In this document: positions 60,701 to 64,000 of the stretch, one piece after another
Position numbering within the stretch: position 1 is the first letter of the stretch
Layout: every line of letters begins with the position of its first letter
Assembly (NCBI GenBank): GCA_000469685.2
Contig: LS997564.1
Location: forward strand, 1,836,001-1,900,000
Origin: Haemonchus contortus
Taxonomy: Eukaryota > Nematoda > Chromadorea > Rhabditida > Trichostrongylidae
Direction: 5' to 3'
Length of the DNA: 64,000 bases
Translations under genes and position numbers: made by a program
Notes under the pieces: model-generated
Database searches by the model: none
What the model saw: only the letters and a program-made list of their open reading frames with translations
Told to the model about the DNA's origin: nothing

Positions 60701-60821
60701 CTATAAGCCCTCAGTGCAAGTGATCATCGTTGTAGGCTGTTTATGCTTTTGGCGTCTCATTTTCCTTCTCTACAAAAAAGTGCTTTTTTCGGTTCTTCAC
60801 ACTCCCCTCATAATCGCCCAG
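45794..60821 (+). CDS. ABCA-subfamily ABC transporter (CED-7/ABT type), first half
   Basis: Exons supported by splice sites and phase: 45794-45864, 46656-46778, 47370-47481, 47616-47765, 47830-48008 (TMD1); 49414-49495, 49596-49825, 49926-50086, 50351-50467 (NBD1); 51608-51683, 51739 to about 51831, 60075-60173 (post-NBD1 segment); 60372-60415 and 60736-60821 (linker and start of TMD2). Motifs: MKEFLLVINTGRWL after the first helix pair; Walker A VLLGHSGCGKTT; Q-loop IGYCPQSNIL; signature LSQGEKRKL; Walker B VVLLDEPTVGMD; H-loop region LLTTQNMEDAESMG; then GSKVRSKQGNQLKIDLP and TYGNIEETFVR, as in ABCA1-type proteins. Role: ATP-driven lipid movement across membranes. The exon joining TMD1 to NBD1 is missing from my model; 48560-48620 (KEKIRVQDLYRESK) is a candidate. 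TMD2 and NBD2 should lie beyond the right edge. The H-loop His is replaced by Gln. The 51831 donor is ambiguous. Confidence 0.82.
46005..46280 (+). repeat. dispersed tRNA-like SINE repeat, copy 6 (best preserved)
   Basis: The head GGTGATGTAGTGGCAGGTGG then CACTATCACACGTGTCTGG resembles a diverged tRNA 5' half. It is followed by CCGGGTCGGTTAATCGGTGC, GGGGAGGATAAAAGCACTAA, GAGCTGGCCTCCAAGTCG and the end block GGGGCGCATCCCTCGGACGG. It lies in the ABCA intron after exon 45864. Confidence 0.65.
46870..47140 (+). repeat. dispersed tRNA-like SINE repeat, copy 7
   Basis: Shares AAAAGTACTGACTTGTACAT, CGGCTGGCCACCGCAAGTCA, TTGTATAGGCCATATACGCA and the end block GGGGGCGCATCCTCAGACGG with copy 6. It lies in the ABCA intron after exon 46778. 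Confidence 0.65.
49170..49335 (+). repeat. dispersed tRNA-like SINE repeat, copy 8 (short)
   Basis: TTCTTGGGTACCAGACTTGA, CTGGGAGTATAAAAATACTG and ATTGGCCCCACATATCACCA align with the middle blocks of copies 6 and 7. The end block is missing. Confidence 0.45.
50100..50113. repeat. poly-G run
   Basis: A run of about thirteen G directly after the donor at 50087 of the ABCA signature/Walker B exon. Confidence 0.9.
50524..51179. mobile_element. 656-bp nonautonomous element, TTAA target, inverted ends
   Basis: The left end AGGCACGGTTCACGATAAAA is matched in inverse by the right end TTATCGTGAACTGAGCCT. Both are flanked directly by TTAA (50520-50523 and 51180-51183). TTAA duplication is typical of piggyBac-type transposons; no transposase frame is present inside, so it would be moved in trans. 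It occupies the ABCA intron between 50467 and 51608 and does not disturb the exons. A related but diverged end may lie near 40610-40640 (CAGTTCACTATAAAAATGGC). Confidence 0.75.
51832..52439. other. unassigned left part of the large ABCA intron
   Basis: Sequence with short open frames (51957-52163, 52217-52432) and no recognisable motif. Confidence 0.4.
52440..53448 (+). pseudogene. old PLE reverse transcriptase, split by a later insertion
   Basis: Fragments in shifting frames keep PLE order: YALPKLHKDPVK near 52497-52532, ADFTDMFTNLY near 52750 (motif A), QGGSFSPLLADLTLSVVEYD near 53022 (motif B), FRYIDELSIVH near 53137 (motif C, YIDD changed to YIDE), then NLDFLTAIL and FATKLKEVMKILLKIGYKEE up to 53448. 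Stops and frameshifts make it inactive. The motif B wording (LLADLTL) differs from the Penelope copy that interrupts it, so it is a different PLE lineage. Reading appears to resume after 56525 (CRNKSICYEFPVKDDFNG). Confidence 0.7.
53437..53448. repeat. 12-bp target site duplication, left
   Basis: TATAATTAGGTG directly abuts the left pseudo-LTR; an exact copy is at 56514-56525. Confidence 0.75.
53449..53637 (-). repeat. Penelope pseudo-LTR, downstream copy
   Basis: Begins TTTCAAAATGCTGCTATCTC and ends AACACATCGGATGCTAT on the plus strand; nearly identical to 56295-56482. Confidence 0.85.
53743..54381 (-). CDS. PLE C-terminal part: Cys motif and GIY-YIG endonuclease
   Basis: Continues the RT frame after the TAG at 54382-54384, so in an intact element it would be one polyprotein. 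It contains WVPYRTADGV, a Cys cluster CREQSCRYCTSEKICEL (C-x4-C-x2-C-x5-C), then the GIY-YIG-like core VYLIQCGGCGEKYVGET and RPLKIRLDEHRRAL with the catalytic-type Arg. The frame ends LLRLIE. Role: nicks target DNA to prime reverse transcription. The first ATG after the stop is at 54264. Confidence 0.85.
   Translation of the reverse strand, partial: KLGTRRDSVVDAKIESILKSNGYFEGNTRTWVPYRTADGVSLILPFVNDKMAREVNYVVKKSQLPIRLVFRPPPTLKDLLTSSRIYEKRCREQSCRYCTSEKICELQGTVYLIQCGGCGEKYVGETARPLKIRLDEHRRALANPAAYPHSSFSRHRTLRHEKENAPSFDVRVLHRYLVRPLERKIMEAREIYRIRPEINAKEEMRDLLRLIE
54382..55107 (-). CDS. PLE reverse transcriptase core
   Basis: Contains AFYASFDVVPLDTNVN (motif A), FYKQKRGLAMGNRIAPVLA (motif B), FYKRYIDDVFIVG (motif C, catalytic YIDD) and DGFLPFFNAKV. 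All catalytic Asp residues are kept. It ends in a TAG, after which the same frame stays open into the endonuclease part. A frameshift near 55070 separates it from the upstream frame. Confidence 0.88.
   Translation of the reverse strand: MWWTRRRIELALGPFASPLLRYVGAHIVNVEEFILSLHQCSVPKKAFYASFDVVPLDTNVNNAGAVQAVLSLIEDNEDHITMMGFSASEVKDLIEAALECNIFCFDNKFYKQKRGLAMGNRIAPVLAVIFLDHIEKSSLTSGILFYKRYIDDVFIVGTTEEDLVETLKRLNSHDANIAFTREDPARDGFLPFFNAKVRISEGFKEHLWYRKSASSNILLHSRSAHRIYMKANVVRNLLKTK
54948..55511 (-). CDS. PLE N-terminal RT region, separate frame
   Basis: Reads LTPAERKGVKKLLQAKNVLR, GDKCGSFVVM, YNLVKTHKIPATTN and KTRPIIASCGGPADGLSWLL, the conserved region before motif A in PLE reverse transcriptases. 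After GLSWLL the sense reading moves to the neighbouring frame (GPFASPLLRYVG), which locates a one-base frameshift near 55070. Confidence 0.82.
   Translation of the reverse strand: MNEPYRSNLTPAERKGVKKLLQAKNVLRYTVGDKCGSFVVMPQTMDKALTAKVLSDDTVYEESTLSAFESVCKRVKSVMSIVKKRTSPEMAKRVYGTVPSVPTLYNLVKTHKIPATTNTLSLPVNEIKTRPIIASCGGPADGLSWLLVRLLRHFCDTWERTLLMLKNSFCRFTNVQYRRKPSTRASM
55553..56323 (-). CDS. PLE N-terminal open frame
   Basis: A 256-residue frame that starts inside the upstream pseudo-LTR and ends just before the RT region in another frame. It holds ERRRRRSVELCFCENDYVR and LREDQKCHFERKLYLLRSRQ and is basic and helical, as the N-terminal region of PLE proteins usually is. The ATG in the repeat may serve translation of the intact element. 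The sense reading continues after a frameshift near 55530 (IANLEHGIQRIYRNAMNEP). Confidence 0.7.
   Translation of the reverse strand: MKLRDSSILKYLKFLQSRYNISRKLFAILLQYVALHQHAVFHNASSHFLYTCKRERVFPSFIANRFEQVPYQSNCDVQSRILSLKIALLDAGIAERRRRRSVELCFCENDYVRNFPWKSGEECLQRICSFLREDQKCHFERKLYLLRSRQRSSQQPHFITANAVPPTRHVVIGTNEVDNDMAAALNLGPSFAIRPRVNNQVLDAALCGVHQFAYQLRWRTHRGPTVLDQQATLMSLMPFKGKFIRIPPSSREIDSK
56295..56482 (-). repeat. Penelope pseudo-LTR, upstream copy
   Basis: Direct repeat of 53449-53637 with about four substitutions; the N-terminal PLE frame begins in it. Confidence 0.85.
56514..56525. repeat. 12-bp target site duplication, right
   Basis: TATAATTAGGTG, an exact match to 53437-53448. Confidence 0.75.
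56820..57920 (-). pseudogene. decayed PLE copy, minus arm of an inverted pair
   Basis: Minus-strand blocks in order: LDVTTLHAKVNNNGALQAV (about 57800-57740, motif A), RGPAMGQMLAQLLAVYF (about 57618-57568, motif B), YCRHIDVCSVATSTQQEMDE (about 57515-57460, motif C decayed from YIDD), FIPYEVSAEIQQ (about 57145-57110), ICPFEEMEI and IYIGxTGRVLGIRLKEHLAG (GIY-YIG core with an in-frame stop, about 56905-56840). Several stops and frameshifts. It is a different PLE subfamily from the 53.4-kb element. Confidence 0.75.
57955..58250. repeat. two-copy tandem repeat of about 145 bp in the PLE spacer
   Basis: CATCTCCGTTGGTTAACTTT then CTCTAGGAAACCGTGCTCAA and CCTTTCCGATTGACTCAC recurs as CACCTCCGTTGGTCAATTTA, GCTATAGGAAACCGGGCTCA and CCTTTCCGATTGATACC. 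Confidence 0.65.
58480..59640 (+). pseudogene. decayed PLE copy, plus arm of an inverted pair
   Basis: Plus-strand counterpart of 56820-57920: TTGACCAACTTCTCTGATGC near 58504 is the inverse of a block near 57880. VNNNEALQAVFEMLDEHE (about 58636), CRYIDYCSVAASTQQEMDEL (about 58880-58940), SIPYEVSAEFSHCDARADLA (about 59320-59380) and a GIY-YIG relic (about 59520-59640) follow in order. The two arms point 5' to 5'. Confidence 0.75.
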
Positions 60822-61064
60822 GTGAGTGCTTTCTGTTCAATAATTCTCTAGAGAGGATTGCAATAAGGGAAGGGGGCTGTCTGAGACAGAGCTTGCGTGC
60901 ACAAGCCTCAGGCTATCAACATATTCAGTTCGCCCATTAGTCGGTTTGGTGGTTTTGTTTTTGGTATATCATATATAAAACGGAATATCCGAAAATTTAA
61001 CCCAAGATGCTCGTGGGAAAAAAATGTAATGAATAGCGGTTAGCCCTTTGACATACTACAGTAC

Positions 61065-62469
61065 TTTACGATAACACATCTAGTTCGCGTCTTTTTCGTC
61101 TTTTCTTTATAAATCGCTTCAAAATGAATCAATCGAGGAGAAAAATACCATCGAACTCAGCTCATTGAGCTCTACAAGATGCTACCCTGAAATGTTGAAA
61201 ATGCTTTATTTTGGATTGCGCCATGCACTTGAGCTCCATCCGAAAAGCGATTGCATGGACATGGGGTGCATGCCTTAGTGCTTGTAGGGGCTCTTTGGTC
61301 CTTGAAGATGATCTGTTCATAATTTGCTTTGCATTGCGCCACGTACTCGACTTTACTCACTACAATGTGAAAATGATTGTTGATTTTGTTTAGTTTCCAT
61401 CGTTCCTTTTTTGGTTTGGAGGCTGTAGATATCTGCATCTACGGCCTTTGCACTCAACATTCCTCTTTACAGGTTCCATAGAGAATATGACATCAATTTA
61501 CGGCAAAATAACGGAATCGATTTTTTGGCATTTTCTCATTTTTGGAGGAATTTTTCTACGAAATCTGAGAAGGTGGTGTTGAGGCACTCTACTGTCGTAG
61601 ACAACTCTTTGTTGTCTGTAAGGCTGTAATGGCACATCCTATCACAGATCAAAATTTCTCCCTTGGTATGGCCCCAAACTTCGAACTTCGTCAAGCCCAA
61701 ATCATAAAACAACGTTTTTTCCCTTTCCGCTGGAGAAAAGGCAGTCATTAGATAGCACTTTTTATGGAGAATCTAACAGTATACAATTCAATTGCAAAAA
61801 TTCAAGCAGCAAGGAGAAAAAACAATTTTTTGTAATTTGAGCGTGACGATAAGCGAAGTTTGGAGCCATACCAAGAGAGAACTATTAATCGTCGATAAGG
61901 TGTACCATAACAGCCTCGCAGAACACAAAGAGTAGTCTACAATAGTGGATTGTCTTGCTGCCGCCTCCTCAGGTTCCGTAGAAAAATTCCTCCAAAAATG
62001 AGAAAATGCCAAAAAAAATCGACTCCGTTATTTTGCCGTAAATGGTGTCATATTCTCTAAGGAACCTGTAAAGAGGAGTGTTGAGAGCAGAGGCCGTAGA
62101 TGCAGATATCTACAGCCTCCAAACCAAAAAAAGAACGATGGAAACTAAACAAAATCAACAATCATTTTCACATTGTACTGAGTAAAGTCGAGTACGTGGC
62201 GCAATCTGAAGCAAATTCTGAACAGATCATCTTCAGGGACCAATGAGCCTCTACAAGCACAAAAGCGTGCACCCCATGCAATCACTTTTCGGATGGAGCT
62301 CAAGTGCATGGCGCAATCCAAAATAAAGCATTTTCATCATTACAGGGTATCATCTTGTAGAGCTTGATGTGCTGAGTTCAACGGTATTTTTTTCTCCTCG
62401 ATTAATTTATTTTCAAGCGATTTATAAAGAAAAGACGAAAAAGACGCGAACTCGCGGTATTATCGTAAA
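61065..62469. mobile_element. 1.4-kb near-complete palindrome (foldback element)
   Basis: The ends are TTTACGATAA and TTATCGTAAA. Inward the arms stay inverse over almost the whole length: GTTCGCGTCTTTTTCGTC (about 61085) against GACGAAAAAGACGCGAAC (about 62435); GGATTGCGCCATGCACTTGA against TCAAGTGCATGGCGCAATCC; TCTCATTTTTGGAGGAATTT against AAATTCCTCCAAAAATGAGA; CTTGGTATGGCCCCAAACTT against GTTTGGAGCCATACCAAG. Arms are about 690 bp with a centre of a few tens of bases near 61750-61790. Small open frames inside have no family content. It is probably a nonautonomous foldback transposon. Confidence 0.8.
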
Positions 62470-62635
62470 TTTTTGCGTTCTTACGGCGAGTACTGTATGA
62501 TACAGGCTTGATAGACTCAACGAAATCGGGACAACACGCGGATAACTGACAGAGGCGTAGGAGTGTCACAGCAACCACACAACTTAATCGAATTCTTGCA
62601 TGTGCACTTTTCGAAGCACTTGCCACTTTACCCTC

Positions 62636-64000
62636 TGGCAAACTTTCGGCATATATGTCTTCGTCACGCCTTAAGTTTACAATAGATGCATACTGTCTGT
62701 CACTTACAACACAGAACGCGTAAAGCATCGCTCTCGATGAGTGACAACATCTTATCACCCTTATTCCGAGGTGATAAGGTGTTACCACTCAATAAATCTC
62801 AGAAGGTGATGCGGCTCTTCTTTTGCGTTGGTCTCCGGCTCGATGCGGTGTATTTCCCGCGCGGCCATGATTTTCCTTTCCAGAGCCGTACTATCTATGG
62901 AAAACCACCACATTGAAATATGGAGCGTCTTCTCCCCTGCCCAAGTGAACAGTCCTGGAAAAACTGCTGTGTAGATAAACAGCGGGATTAGCCAGCGCTC
63001 TTTTGCGCTCGTTCAGGCGGATTTCTAATAGTCTTGCAGTCTCTCCCACGTAATTTTCTCCACTTCCTCCACAATGAATGAAGTATACGGTGCCTTGAAG
63101 TTCGCAGACCTTTCCAGATGTACACTGTCGACAAAGCTGTTCGCGGCACCGTTTTTCGTAGACTCGAGACAATGTTAGAAGATTTTCAGTGTAGGGGAGG
63201 GCGGAAAACATGGCGAACGGGAGCTGGGAGTTTTCAACGACGCGGTTACTTTACATGCGTTTTTTTTCGTTAACAAAGAGACAATGAGGCTTCGGCAGTC
63301 GTTCTGTGCGGGACCCAGTTCCTCATTTTGCCTTCAAAGCATCCCGTTACTATTAAGAATACTTTCAATTTTATTTTGTTTTAGCTGAATCCCTTCATGT
63401 CCCGAGCTTCTTCGCTTTTGGAAGATTCCGCGCGACGCTTGCTCTCAGAGATAGGATGTGCACTTCTAGAATGCAAAAAGATGTTTGATTAAGCACTTTT
63501 CTTTACCACAAGTGTTCCTTGTAACTTTCATTCATCCGCATATTCGTATTGAGTAATGATAAAGTCCATCGCTCTCAGGATTTTCGCTCGTAAGGTTATG
63601 CATCGTGAGAATTGAGTCTCTTCGATGTTCCAGCAAGGTCTTTTTCCACTGTTCCAATACTGAACTCGTCGTCATATAACTTCCGTAGAAAAAGATCCCA
63701 CTGGTCAATAATGACTCCTCGATTTGGTTTAAGAGTATGATATCTATCACAGATACTATGCAATTATCCATGGGAAGGCCTCGTTTTTTGCTTGCAGAAC
63801 TTATTTTCTACCCAGAAAAGGTTGCACTTTGATGCTGCTTCGACGAAATCCTCAAACTCGCTGAGGGAAAATTTCATCATCGTGATATAGTCTTGATTAT
63901 TCTCGATGAAAGAAAAACAGCTTGTACTGCTCCCGCGTCATTCATGTACGTACATAAGGAGACTACATCAAAGCTCACGTAGAAGGCTCCCGTCGGTACT
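62636..64000 (-). pseudogene. third PLE fragment, cut by window edge
   Basis: A pseudo-LTR remnant (CTTTCGGCATATATGTCTTC, about 62642) is followed on the minus strand by RVYEKRCREQLCRQCTSGKV and VYFIHCGGSGENYVGETARL (endonuclease part, 62891-63211), then RT pieces up to the edge (LLNQIEESLLTSGIFFYGSY, 63532-63771). It is the same subfamily as the 53.4-kb element but more decayed; one GIY-YIG-region Cys is Ser and the YIDD box is destroyed by a frame change. Probably continues to the right. Confidence 0.8.

Noticed and set aside
61172..62012. Short frames inside the 1.4-kb palindrome as a transposase
   Set aside because: They are short, partly mirror each other across the arms and show no catalytic motif.
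1..64000. CRISPR arrays, rRNA genes, bacterial operons
   Set aside because: No regularly spaced direct repeats and no rRNA-like sequence were seen. Introns, homeobox and retroelements show a nematode nuclear genome.

Overview
The window looks like nuclear DNA of a clade V parasitic (hookworm/strongylid-like) nematode. The evidence is short multi-exon genes with TTTCAG/TTTTAG-type acceptors, a PBC-class homeobox gene that reads as ceh-20, an ABCA-type transporter gene, an RTE-type retrotransposon and many Penelope-like retroelements (PLEs). Species cannot be named from the sequence alone. All gene models were assembled by eye from open frames, splice consensus, phase bookkeeping and comparison between copies inside the window.

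Layout. 1-1.4 kb: 3' part of an RTE-type retrotransposon (+). 2.7-24.3 kb: two tandem paralogous genes (+), CUB-A (2675-11264) and CUB-B (13195-24303). Each encodes a predicted type I membrane protein of about 690 residues: signal peptide, several CUB-like modules that begin with C-x-C, one membrane helix and a short tail. Nearly every exon of A has a partner of equal or near-equal length and phase in B. 25.5-27.9 kb: ceh-20 (-), ten exons, 339 residues. 28-42 kb: a poor region with no gene I can support, holding decayed repeats and tRNA-derived SINE-like pieces. About 42-61 kb and probably beyond the right edge: first half of an ABCA transporter (+): TMD1, NBD1, the conserved segment after NBD1, and the start of TMD2.

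The 8.2-kb intron of the ABCA gene between 51.8 and 60.1 kb is a nest of PLEs. An old PLE (+) was split by a nearly complete Penelope element (-, 53449-56513) that has two pseudo-LTRs and a 12-bp target duplication. Next to it two PLE copies lie head-to-head as a large inverted repeat. Further right come a 1.4-kb near-complete palindrome (61065-62469) and another PLE fragment running off the window. A 656-bp element with inverted ends and TTAA flanks (50524-51179) sits in another ABCA intron.

How the genes relate: ceh-20 is a homeodomain cofactor gene and has no evident functional link to its neighbours. The CUB-A/CUB-B pair is the least familiar part: a recent tandem duplication of a surface-type protein that I cannot tie to a named family. 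Mobile and repeat DNA lies mainly in introns and between genes.
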